Shown in pieces: positions 10,501 through 17,992 of a stretch of DNA of 64,000 nucleotides. This DNA is from CBDAQA01 sp965247815 (GTDB taxonomy: Bacteria > Planctomycetota > Phycisphaerae > Tepidisphaerales > Tepidisphaeraceae): positions 124,001-188,000 of the forward strand of contig CBDFHW010000006.1 in the NCBI GenBank assembly GCA_965247815.1, in the 5' to 3' direction. Every line of letters begins with the position of its first letter. Within the stretch, counting starts at the first letter, position 1. The position numbers and the translations under genes were made by a program. The notes beneath the pieces were generated by a model. That model worked only from the letters and a program-made list of their open reading frames with translations. It did no database searches and had not been told where the DNA came from.

Positions 10501-10846
10501 CGGCATCCAGTCCACGGCTGCCGCGGGCGACAGCACGCATCTGACCGCGATCGGTGAACTGTTGAACAACTCGACCGGCACGCCGGTCTATGGCACCGGC
10601 ACCGCCCTGGGCCAGTTCGACGGCACCAACCCCGCCCCCGCGGCCGTGCTGCTGAAATACACCTACTACGGCGACGCTAACCTGTCCGGCAGCGTCGACG
10701 GCAGCGACTACACCCAAATCGACGCGGCCTTCGCCACCCCAAAAACCGGCTGGTACAACGGCGATTTTAACTACGATGGCAAGATCGACGGGTCGGATTA
10801 TACGTTGATCGACAATGCGTTTAACACGCAGGGCATTGGCCTATAA
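7523..10846 (+). CDS. Exported subtilisin-like (S8) protein with LEPR-xLL-like N-terminus and dockerin-like C-terminus
   Basis: Protein of 1107 residues. Residues 43-52 (ESLECRVMLS) match the LEPR-xLL export/attachment signature of planctomycete surface proteins. The peptidase region spans about 165-550. The Asp motif GVKVGIVSDSFN (Asp178) and the Ser motif FFGTSAAVAG (Ser543) are present, as is SAAGN at 293-297. The usual catalytic His-Gly is replaced by TDEGRAIAQV (Glu216), and the oxyanion region reads IIVDDFKY. Residues about 605-680 form an SdrD B-like repeat (GAVFQDNNGNATLDPGE). Beta-rich sequence follows, and two Ca-binding EF-hand-like repeats (DGSDYTQIDAAF and DGSDYTLIDNAF) close the protein. 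It is likely secreted and cell-surface bound. It converges with the sulfotransferase gene, with only 15 bases between the stop codons. Confidence 0.9.
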   Translation: MSLKIVPNQTRPARCSTAWDAEPGPGRASFRTARTSDRFINVESLECRVMLSAGVVASRGALSKIGDELTADYQNRTTGTVEVEAYAGDGKGQHLAGVLTRLTTGKVQRHGRAVDAVIPVSNLAKLAAVKGLRFTRPVSSATAAGLVTSQGDVAIATAAARATYGVTGAGVKVGIVSDSFNAAAGLADTYATDVTNHDLPAGVQILAEGPTTGTDEGRAIAQVIYDEAPGVTFAFATATGSQATMAANINNLVKAGAKIIVDDFKYLNEPFFQDGPVAQAVQAAVAAGVTYFSAAGNYGQNAYAGTWQNGVTRAAGAIPSAAGAPAFYGGTSFNFSATDAVNDMNAFTLAPGQSIHLSMQWDSPYFSVSHGAGSQNQVDAYVLNADGSQIVGGGVNLDLGGDPIQLFTFTNAGTTAATYNLMLVSESGATPGYVKYIDFAGQAGNWAFAPNSGTIFGHSNAVGAEAVGAAYYGNTPAFGVSPPQLEPTSSTGTTPIFFDTAGNRLTTAVTRQQPGLVAADGVSTTFFGQTTGTNPYPSFFGTSAAVAGAAGAAALLLQKVPAFTPAQINAILQNTALTIGSPVPNSSGGYGLIQANQAVASVVGNISGAVFQDNNGNATLDPGETGVAGVLVYVDAGNTGAFVAGDINTSTASDGTYVLSNVPAGSAVVRFVTPGGFVAVSGSRTVTAGASVTGITFGVFPDAFSGAAGNYNYTVQADPTTNTKLNILVGNVLTYTVARSLLPALTFTLGGTNNSLTVNFANGTPIPTGGLTFANIGPAVGNNVTVNGTAGNDTASINSQTTVFNSSSIFTSNIQSETLNGNNGNDSFTVINAQPSGQGLTFNGGTGNTSLLVRSTLPNNGIGTVFNAGTAVTDQNTLTVNTGTWTFAGDPALTSANLTVNANATVVFAAGAAGTGINARRLAALNIGAAGVTKLTASPTQADRQVLVANTLAITTGGKLDLSSNDMIISSGNAGAISTALSSGFAGGLWNGAGIQSTAAAGDSTHLTAIGELLNNSTGTPVYGTGTALGQFDGTNPAPAAVLLKYTYYGDANLSGSVDGSDYTQIDAAFATPKTGWYNGDFNYDGKIDGSDYTLIDNAFNTQGIGL

Positions 10847-10861
10847 TCAATCGCTGAACAC

Positions 10862-12937
10862 TTAGCTTTCTTTGTTATTCTCGAGGGCTGCGAGCAGCGG
10901 CCCAATGTGCCTACTATATTGTCTCCATCTTCCGACCGAGCGATTGTACATTGGCTGCCGCACCTGCCAGACGCTCGCGGTTTGAACACTTCGTTCATTC
11001 TTGTAAAATTCAAGACACTGTGGCTCCCAAGGCAACTCAAGAAATTCAATAATTTTACGACTCTCCACCTCTGGATCGGCCACTAGCTGTTCGTATTGAA
11101 CATGTAGCATCTGCAGCGGCACCACCCGACGCCAGTGGCTGATTAGTCGCTGTTGCTCATTGTACTGAGCCGCGCAGTCGGCAAGGTCATAGGTGAACAT
11201 CAAGTTGTTTCGCGCGAACCACTGGAAATAACAAGAAAGACACGTATCGAGCGGATCTCGGTCGCAAAAGATGACCTTGGCACGTGGGAACAGAGTCGTA
11301 ATGAGTCCGAGATGCATCACATTGCCGGGGGTTTTATCAATGACTCGACGACTGGTATTTGACTTAGCTCGCAGCGTTTGCAGATACAAATCGGCAAGCT
11401 CAGCCAACTTACCATGGTCCCACTGCGTGGGTGAAATTCCAGTAGAGAATGAACCTAACTCAATTTCAAAGCGGTTTATATCCGGCAATTCGCCCGCGCC
11501 GAACACTTGACTATGACTGGAACATATCTGTTCTACGAGCGTCGTACCCGATCGCGGCATTCCGACCACGAACACGGGCAAATCGGAATCAGCTCCCCAA
11601 GATGCGCGCGCTTCGAAAAACTTCGTCGTAAACGAGGTGACACATTGACTAACATAATCGCTCACGGTTTTAGAGAAGAACTGGTGCCCTTCCTTTGCCC
11701 GCAGAGTGCGCACGGTAGCATTTGCCCATTTGTAGGCCTTAAAGGCCTCGTCGAATTGATCGACTTCGTCCAGTAGCTTACCGAGAGCAAATGCCGCAGA
11801 GATCCGGTCCTGCAAGGGCAACTTTGGATCATCTACAATTTTTTTGAGTTTAGCCGAGTCTTTGTCAGAGAGGCTCTTTGGCACCACGGTGATGCCTTTC
11901 AAAGCCATCGTGTTTTCGGGCTCCAATTCGAGCGCCTTCCGGAAAGCGGCCGCAGCTTCTTCGAATCTGCCCAAAATATTGTACGCTTGACCCAGCCCTA
12001 CCCAGCTGACGGCGCGCGACGAGCCCAACTCAACGGCGAAGCCGAAGTTTTTCAACGCGCCTGGGTAGTCATGGCGAGCGATATCAATTTCTCCGCGTGC
12101 GTCGTAAATGATCGGATTACGCGGCGAGGCGACGTTCGCCTGTGTGCATGCCTGAACTGCATGATCGAATGCTCCAATGTCGGCGCAGGCTAATGCATAG
12201 CCGACCAACGCATCGACCGAAGCAGGAGTCAACGCCAACAAAGATTCGAAGGCCTGCACTGCATCCTGAAACATCAGCGACGACGATAGCTCCCTGGCAA
12301 GATCTAAATGAAAAATTGGGTTGCGGGGATCCAACGCGACGGCCGATCGATAATTTGCGATAGCTCCGATGCCATCGCCTCGATCCCTCATTACGTTGCC
12401 GAGACTGTGAAATGCCGTGGCATATTTTGGAGACAGCCCGATTACTGCTTTGAGAGAAGTTTCTGCCTCGTCTAGTCGACCTTGCTTTCTGAACAGGCAG
12501 CCAATTTCAAACATCGGCTCGACAGACCCCGGGGCGAGTTCGGCAGCTCTTGCGAATGCTGACAACGCCTTTTCGTCTTGTCCAAAAACGCGGAGCATCA
12601 GACCGAGGTGGTACCACGCCATGGCATCGTTAGGATAAAGCCGAGTCGTTTCGGAATAGTAGGCAATCGCTTCGTCGCCTTTCCCCCAATCGGCATAGAT
12701 TCGCCCCAGATTGGCTAGCACTTGGCGATCGCCTGGCAGGGCAATCTTTGCATTCTTAAGCCATCGGACGGCGTCTGGATATTGGCCCTGCTGGCCGGCA
12801 ATAACCCCTAAAAGATGCAGGGCCGCTCCGTTCTGTCGATCGAAGTTTAGAACGGTCTGACAGTACCGGGAGGCTGCTACAAGATTGCCACCCTGATGAG
12901 CCACGAAAGCTTTTTTCAAGTAATGTGCAGCGGACAT
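10862..12937 (-). CDS. TPR-repeat sulfotransferase
   Basis: Protein of 691 residues. The first 400 are tetratricopeptide repeats in about ten units (for example AWYHLGLMLRVFGQDEKALS). The C-terminal 240 form a PAPS-dependent sulfotransferase domain: the 5'-phosphosulfate loop PRSGTT is at 461-466 and the 3'-phosphate motif CDRDPLDTCLS at 558-568. The substrate is unknown. This architecture is shared with TPR-sulfotransferases that modify polysaccharides or protein tyrosines. I start at 12937; an ATG at 12994 is in frame but adds 19 atypical residues. It follows the LEPR-type gene on the same strand after 63 bases, so co-transcription is likely. Its base composition is visibly less GC-rich than most neighbours, which may mean transfer. 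Confidence 0.9.
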   Translation of the reverse strand: MSAAHYLKKAFVAHQGGNLVAASRYCQTVLNFDRQNGAALHLLGVIAGQQGQYPDAVRWLKNAKIALPGDRQVLANLGRIYADWGKGDEAIAYYSETTRLYPNDAMAWYHLGLMLRVFGQDEKALSAFARAAELAPGSVEPMFEIGCLFRKQGRLDEAETSLKAVIGLSPKYATAFHSLGNVMRDRGDGIGAIANYRSAVALDPRNPIFHLDLARELSSSLMFQDAVQAFESLLALTPASVDALVGYALACADIGAFDHAVQACTQANVASPRNPIIYDARGEIDIARHDYPGALKNFGFAVELGSSRAVSWVGLGQAYNILGRFEEAAAAFRKALELEPENTMALKGITVVPKSLSDKDSAKLKKIVDDPKLPLQDRISAAFALGKLLDEVDQFDEAFKAYKWANATVRTLRAKEGHQFFSKTVSDYVSQCVTSFTTKFFEARASWGADSDLPVFVVGMPRSGTTLVEQICSSHSQVFGAGELPDINRFEIELGSFSTGISPTQWDHGKLAELADLYLQTLRAKSNTSRRVIDKTPGNVMHLGLITTLFPRAKVIFCDRDPLDTCLSCYFQWFARNNLMFTYDLADCAAQYNEQQRLISHWRRVVPLQMLHVQYEQLVADPEVESRKIIEFLELPWEPQCLEFYKNERSVQTASVWQVRQPMYNRSVGRWRQYSRHIGPLLAALENNKES

Positions 12938-13000
12938 ATTTAGAGCATGCGAATAAATGCCGCGATGGGTTGCGGTACAACACCGGTTTAGCAAAACCGA

Positions 13001-14887
13001 TTATGTTGCGGTGATATTGATCGGGGCAGCGTTCTTAATCACATCAGCCTTCGGATCATAGCTCTGTCGATAGGTCGCGTCATTGACGGGATTTCCCGCC
13101 GAATCGACAGTTCCTACTCCGCTGTTAGACCAAAATAGCACAGCTGTAGTATCAACGAGCGGCGCAATCACGGTATGGCCGGCACCCCTTGCCCTGTAAA
13201 TAAGGTTGCTGAACAAGACATCAGACTGAACGAATCCAGCCAGCTGCGCAACGCCCGAGGCGGTCGTTGGATCGGCAGTGAAAAAGCCTCCACCGATCTG
13301 AAAATTCGTGCCGACGTCGCCGCCGTTGATGTCGCCGCTCGAACTGGTTGTGAACTGCGGCGTCTTTGTTGGCCCGATGACCGCGGTCGTCATGGTTCCT
13401 CCAGCCTTGGCGGCGACCGGCACTACCACTGCCGCCGAATCGTTGGTCGTCAAAAGCTTCATGAACAGCAATCCCAACCCCAGTGCGGCGGGTTGAGCTG
13501 GCTTCCCGTTCACTTTTTGATTGGCTTTGTCCCAGGCGCCGTTGAAGGCTGGGTTCGGGGACCCGGTTACGGTCGCCGTCATTCCGAACCGGAAAAACTG
13601 ACCGGCTTTCAACGCGATATTATTCGACCCGGTGCTGCTGAGCGTGATGGTCTGAACACCGGTCGTGAAGCTTTGGTTCGTCGCGATCTGCAGCGTCGTG
13701 TATCCCAGCGAAAGCGTAGGGATCACCGGTGCGACGTTCAAGATCAGCGAGGTGCCGACCGGCGTCCCTGTAAAGGTTGTGCTTCCCGACGTCAGCTTTT
13801 TGGTCGCAAAGCTCCCGGAGAACGACGTGAATTCCAGAACCGTGAACTTGGCCGAGCTACTGGGAATGTACGATCCTAGAAGAGACACGCTGAGCGTCCC
13901 CCCGAACGTCAGCGCGCCGGCGACGTTGATCACACCGTAGTTGCTGCCGAGCGTCGTCCCTCCGATTCCGACCGCGAGCGTTCCGGCACCGGCTTTGAAG
14001 CTTCCGCTGATTAACACGACGCCTGCCGACGCGGAGATTGTTCCCTGGTTCGTGAACGTCGAGGGATTTTTGATCTGGAGCGTCGCGGCATTGGTCGCCT
14101 TGACGGTTCCCTTGTTCGAGAACGTGCCGGACAGCGCGAGCGTCCGCCCGGAGAGGTTGGACATGATGGTTGCAGAGTTCACGGCGGAACTGAAGTTTAC
14201 CTGCCCGGCACCGTCGATAAGAACCTCGGACCCGAGAGCGGCCGGATGAGCGTGGGCCAGATCGCCGGACAGAATGCTCCCCGAGGAACCGGTCAGGACG
14301 ACCTCTCCCGTACCGGCGAGCGCGGCACCAGTGTCCGTCGAGTCCTGCATGAACACGTGACCGTTGGTCGCGAACAGCTTCGAGTTGTTGGAGAAAGTAG
14401 TCGTGTGCCGAAGATTCAGCGAGGTTCCTGTCGCCATTGTGATGCTGCTGGCCAAGGTGACCCCGTCCAAAGCGCCGGTGGTGGTCGTAGTGGTTACCTT
14501 GCCGGTGCCGGTCGTGGAGAGAGTCGCCTTGGCGAGCGTCCCTCCTTTGAACGTCAGCGACCCGGCCGTGATCTTGACCGTGCCGGCGACCGAGATCGTG
14601 CCCGAATCCAGTTCAAGGTTCGACGATACGGTTAGACTTTTGGCCTGATTGACGGCGCTGGTTGCGTGCTTGACGGTGTAGCTGCCCGCGGCGGTGATCG
14701 TTACGTCCTCGGTAGAGGTCGGGACGTGCTTCAGCGACCACTTCGTGGCATCGGTCCAATCACCGCTGATGGCGGTCTTCCATGCGTTGACCGTCAACAG
14801 CTCACGGCTTTCGAGCGCTTCGATTGAAATCAAACGCTTCGCCGGGTTACGCGACAGGTTGGGCAATAACATCGATCGATTTCGCAT
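13001..14887 (-). CDS. Exported beta-repeat protein with LEPR-xLL-like N-terminus
   Basis: Protein of 628 residues. The N-terminus carries SIEALESRELLT (residues about 21-32), a close LEPR-xLL variant. The next 330 residues are Thr/Ser/Gly-rich short beta repeats (SGTISVAGTVKITAGSLTFKGG type), like passenger or adhesin beta-helices with a WTDATKW start unit. The C-terminal 240 residues are a separate region with no recognised family. There is no dockerin-like or PEP-CTERM end. A strong ribosome site, GGGAGGATGAA, precedes the start. A terminator for the upstream PEP-CTERM gene lies 27 bases before the start, so this gene probably has its own promoter or depends on readthrough. The sulfotransferase gene follows. 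A surface structural or adhesion role is inferred. Confidence 0.8.
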   Translation of the reverse strand: MRNRSMLLPNLSRNPAKRLISIEALESRELLTVNAWKTAISGDWTDATKWSLKHVPTSTEDVTITAAGSYTVKHATSAVNQAKSLTVSSNLELDSGTISVAGTVKITAGSLTFKGGTLAKATLSTTGTGKVTTTTTTGALDGVTLASSITMATGTSLNLRHTTTFSNNSKLFATNGHVFMQDSTDTGAALAGTGEVVLTGSSGSILSGDLAHAHPAALGSEVLIDGAGQVNFSSAVNSATIMSNLSGRTLALSGTFSNKGTVKATNAATLQIKNPSTFTNQGTISASAGVVLISGSFKAGAGTLAVGIGGTTLGSNYGVINVAGALTFGGTLSVSLLGSYIPSSSAKFTVLEFTSFSGSFATKKLTSGSTTFTGTPVGTSLILNVAPVIPTLSLGYTTLQIATNQSFTTGVQTITLSSTGSNNIALKAGQFFRFGMTATVTGSPNPAFNGAWDKANQKVNGKPAQPAALGLGLLFMKLLTTNDSAAVVVPVAAKAGGTMTTAVIGPTKTPQFTTSSSGDINGGDVGTNFQIGGGFFTADPTTASGVAQLAGFVQSDVLFSNLIYRARGAGHTVIAPLVDTTAVLFWSNSGVGTVDSAGNPVNDATYRQSYDPKADVIKNAAPINITAT

Positions 14888-14913
14888 TTCATCCTCCCGG
14901 AAGACAGCGGCAT

Positions 14914-14951
14914 AAAAAAAGCCGTGCTCGCCTTTCGACGAGTACGGCTTT
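14914..14951 (-). terminator. Rho-independent terminator
   Basis: Read on the minus strand, a 13-bp stem (AAAGCCGTACTCG with CGAGCACGGCTTT, one G-T pair, 8-nt loop) runs into seven T residues. It sits 29 bases after the stop of the PEP-CTERM gene at 14980-16239 and should end its transcript. Confidence 0.85.
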
Positions 14952-14979
14952 GTTTGCTTACAAACGTAAAAGTTGAAAC

Positions 14980-16239
14980 TTAGGCTACGCGGCTTTTGCG
15001 GCGGCCGAGGAGCAGGCCAGCTGCACCGAGCACTAGGCCGGTGGCCGTGGCGGGTTCGGGAACAGCGGCGACGTTGGTCACGGTGATACCGGCGGCAGCG
15101 CCGGTCTCGCCCGAGAGATCAAAGCCGAGGTATGAAGAGGGATTCAGAGCGTTAGCAGCGTTCGCAGTCAACAGGATGTCATACCCCGGGAACTGAAAGG
15201 CGAACTGCGGGTTGCTCGACACCAACGAGGCGGTGACGCCGTCGGTGGCCGACTGGGCGTTGATGTCGGCGACGATCTGAGCATCAGCAGCCGAGCTCGA
15301 GAGTTTCAACGCGTAGACTTCGACGCCAGCCGTCGGAGGAACGGTGAAGGTGACGCCGGCATAGCCGATGGCTTTAGCCGGAGAAACGGCTTCCGACTTC
15401 GGAGCGTAACCGAGTGCGCTGCTACCGGTGACGGTAAGATCACCGACGTCGGTGCCGTAGGCGGTCGGGACGCCAGCAGTCTGGTTGGTCAGCGAGATGA
15501 TCGTGCTGGTTGCAGTAGTGACAGCAGTGGAACCGTAGTTCACAGTCAAAACCGGAAGTGCAGCAACCGAGTCAGTAACTGGATTGAACAAACGGTTGAC
15601 ATATGTCTGCGAGCTGCTGACAACAGCACCGAGCGAAGCGAACGTGATGGCTGTGTTGTTGCTGCCGATCACGTTAGTGAAGGAAGCATTCGAAGCGGCA
15701 ACCGGATTAATACGCTGAGTGGTGTAAAGGCTGATCGGAGCAGCAACACCGAAGGCATTCGAAGCCGTCGAAGTCGTTCCACCGAGGGTAACTTGACCGA
15801 AAGTGCCGGCCTGCGGATCGACAAAGCCTGCGGTGGCAGTGCCTTTAGCACTACCACTGGAGAACGCAGCTGTGTTCACAGCCGTGGGACCAGGGGCAAT
15901 GACACCGGCGCTCGTGTTGGACGGGGTAGCCCCGGTCTGGAAAGCAGTGATACCGAAACCACCATTCGTGTTGCCGACCGAAGCCGTCAGCCCGTAGAGG
16001 ATGAAATCACCAACCGGGAGAGTGATCGACGGGGCAGCATTAGTTCCGCTCAGAGTAACGGTCTGCCCGTTAACCGTGTTGGTGCCAGTGTGCAGCTGGG
16101 TCAAGTTAGCACCAGCAGTCGTTGTTTCAACGAAGAAGGCATTCGGATCAAACGCGAACGTAACAACGGCGGCGTTCGAGACCGCGGGAAGAGCAGCCAA
16201 AGCCGCACCGGCGAGGAGATATTTACGATTATTGCGCAT
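14980..16239 (-). CDS. PEP-CTERM exported protein
   Basis: Protein of 419 residues. A Sec signal peptide at the N-terminus (MRNNRKYLLAGAALAALPAV) ends near residue 23. The C-terminus is a textbook PEP-CTERM sorting signal: VPEPATA, a hydrophobic stretch (GLVLGAAGLLLG), then RRKSR. Exosortase-type processing and surface or exopolysaccharide association follow from the family; no exosortase gene is in this window. The body is Ala/Thr/Val-rich beta sequence with no recognised domain. I use the ATG at 16239, preceded by AAAGGG, rather than upstream in-frame ATGs. The preceding gene on the strand is another PEP-CTERM protein, 59 bases away. Confidence 0.88.
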   Translation of the reverse strand: MRNNRKYLLAGAALAALPAVSNAAVVTFAFDPNAFFVETTTAGANLTQLHTGTNTVNGQTVTLSGTNAAPSITLPVGDFILYGLTASVGNTNGGFGITAFQTGATPSNTSAGVIAPGPTAVNTAAFSSGSAKGTATAGFVDPQAGTFGQVTLGGTTSTASNAFGVAAPISLYTTQRINPVAASNASFTNVIGSNNTAITFASLGAVVSSSQTYVNRLFNPVTDSVAALPVLTVNYGSTAVTTATSTIISLTNQTAGVPTAYGTDVGDLTVTGSSALGYAPKSEAVSPAKAIGYAGVTFTVPPTAGVEVYALKLSSSAADAQIVADINAQSATDGVTASLVSSNPQFAFQFPGYDILLTANAANALNPSSYLGFDLSGETGAAAGITVTNVAAVPEPATATGLVLGAAGLLLGRRKSRVA

Positions 16240-16297
16240 TTTCAAGGCCCTTTGGGTAAGAAACATGTCCTGAATCATCCTGAGACGAGACGACAAT

Positions 16298-17365
16298 TTA
16301 TTTGGTAGAACGCTTTTTCAACGACAAAACAAGACCAGCTACAGCGAGCAAGCCGGAAGTTGCAGGCTCAGGCACCGAACTAGTGCCAGCGATTTGAGCG
16401 GTTGGCGAGGCAATCACCACTGCCGGTGCAATCGTGCTGTACTGAATGTTAAAGTTAGCGGAGACAAGAGCCGAGTCACTGCCGTTCACGCGACCGTCGC
16501 CCGTGATGTCACCGTTCGTGTAGCCAGTCGTAGCAGTGTTGAAGGCAGCCGAAATAATCGCAGCATCAGAACCGTTGACGCGGCCATCAAGATTAACGTC
16601 GCCCTGCTCGGCGTTGATCAAAGTGACCGGACCGCCGGTCGTGTAGTTCGTGTTGAAAGTGTTCGCTGCACCGGGTGAGAGACCAGTAGCAGGCTGAGTC
16701 GTGAGATCGGTGAAATAGTTCGCCTGGAAATACGGGTTCGTATTCGCAGCAGCCGGAATCGACAAGCTCAGCGTAGTCGAATCAGCAGTACCAGCAACCG
16801 CGGGCTTGGCGGTGAAGCTCGGAGTGTAAGTCAAGGTTTCGACCAAGAAGCTAACCGAGTTACCGCTCTTGATAACATTGATGCCGTCGGCAGCCAGAGT
16901 CGAATAAGTCGCTCCACCGGAGCGAGGTTTCGCAAAGTCGGTCAAGGTGGTCCCGCCGACCGCGATCGCGCCGGTCGCGTGCAGGGTCCCGCCTTGGGCA
17001 CCGTTGGCGTTGAAGTTCAGGAGGCCGGGGACGACGTTTGGGGTTGCCGCGGTGATCGATCCAGTACCCGCAGTCGTGAACGCCTGGTTCACGTTGTAGT
17101 ACAGGTATTCGAGCCCGTCGATCTCGCTCGAGCTGATCGCCGAGCTACCCGTCACCGTCGCATAAACATAGACCTTATCGGTTCCAGTCGGAGCGATATA
17201 TTCGGTTGTTTTGGGCGAAGTGCCGCCCAGCGGGGATAGCGACAGGCTCACTTTAAGCGAGCCGGTAGCGGCCTGTGTTGCGGCAGGAACCAGCGCGGCA
17301 GCCGAAACGGCTGCGAGCATGGCACCCTTCCAACGGGACTTGGATTGAGACATTGCGTTAGACAT
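16298..17365 (-). CDS. PEP-CTERM protein with dockerin-like repeat pair
   Basis: Protein of 355 residues with a signal peptide (MLAAVSAAALVPAATQA). A beta-rich body of about 220 residues follows. Two EF-hand-like repeats (GDVNLDGRVNGSDAAIISAAF and GDITGDGRVNGSDSALVSAN, about residues 255-310) are of dockerin type I form. The C-terminus is PEP-CTERM (SVPEPATSGLLAVAGLVLSL then KKRSTK). Having both a dockerin-like pair and a PEP-CTERM anchor on one protein is notable. The start at 17365 has GAGAGGG upstream. It is the first gene of a minus-strand run that continues to the sulfotransferase. Confidence 0.88.
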   Translation of the reverse strand: MSNAMSQSKSRWKGAMLAAVSAAALVPAATQAATGSLKVSLSLSPLGGTSPKTTEYIAPTGTDKVYVYATVTGSSAISSSEIDGLEYLYYNVNQAFTTAGTGSITAATPNVVPGLLNFNANGAQGGTLHATGAIAVGGTTLTDFAKPRSGGATYSTLAADGINVIKSGNSVSFLVETLTYTPSFTAKPAVAGTADSTTLSLSIPAAANTNPYFQANYFTDLTTQPATGLSPGAANTFNTNYTTGGPVTLINAEQGDVNLDGRVNGSDAAIISAAFNTATTGYTNGDITGDGRVNGSDSALVSANFNIQYSTIAPAVVIASPTAQIAGTSSVPEPATSGLLAVAGLVLSLKKRSTK

Positions 17366-17992
17366 GGATTCTACACCCTCTCTTGGTAGTCCCGGGGAAA
17401 GCAGCAGGCAACTTAGCCTTGCGATCCAGGGAGGCCTGATGGACATGAAAACGGAACCCAGAACGTCATCGTTCTGCCAGAAGCCCGAATTGCCTGCCCA
17501 TCACTCTCTCAACTCTTTCACTAAGGTAGCCTGCTCGCACAGAAATGTACCACAGGCTAAAATAAGATCAAGCTCTAAATTTAAAATTCGAACACGACAT
17601 CCAACATTGCTCGTTGCCCACACTGCGTTTGCATTCGGTTACACTGAGCTTTCGAACACATTTTTAACTAGCACAGAATTGAACGCATGTTTGAAATAAC
17701 ATTCAATTTAGTGCGTGTCTACCTGCAAATATGCGCCAAAAAACTCGGAATTGAATCGGTAGTTCAGTCTTCAGTGTCAATTTTTACACTGATTTTTAAA
17801 GTTCTTGCATCTCTTCTAAGTCCGCCAAGACTTGTCTGCACCGACTTATGAGATAGTACCACATGATTTCAGGAGATAGAAGCCAAAAGTTTTTTTTCCA
17901 CGGCAACGGAATCTAGATGTCTAACCGTCGGCGCAGTGCTCGCTGTTAACGATCATTTCGAGCCTATACACCGCTTGCCGAGACGATTGGCC
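17366..17992. other. AT-rich intergenic region
   Basis: This 627-base gap, upstream of the PEP-CTERM gene and downstream of the giant Ig-like gene, is clearly richer in A and T than its surroundings, especially 17560-17900. It must hold the promoter of the 16298-17365 gene. I see no convincing open reading frame, tRNA or repeat in it. Confidence 0.5.
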
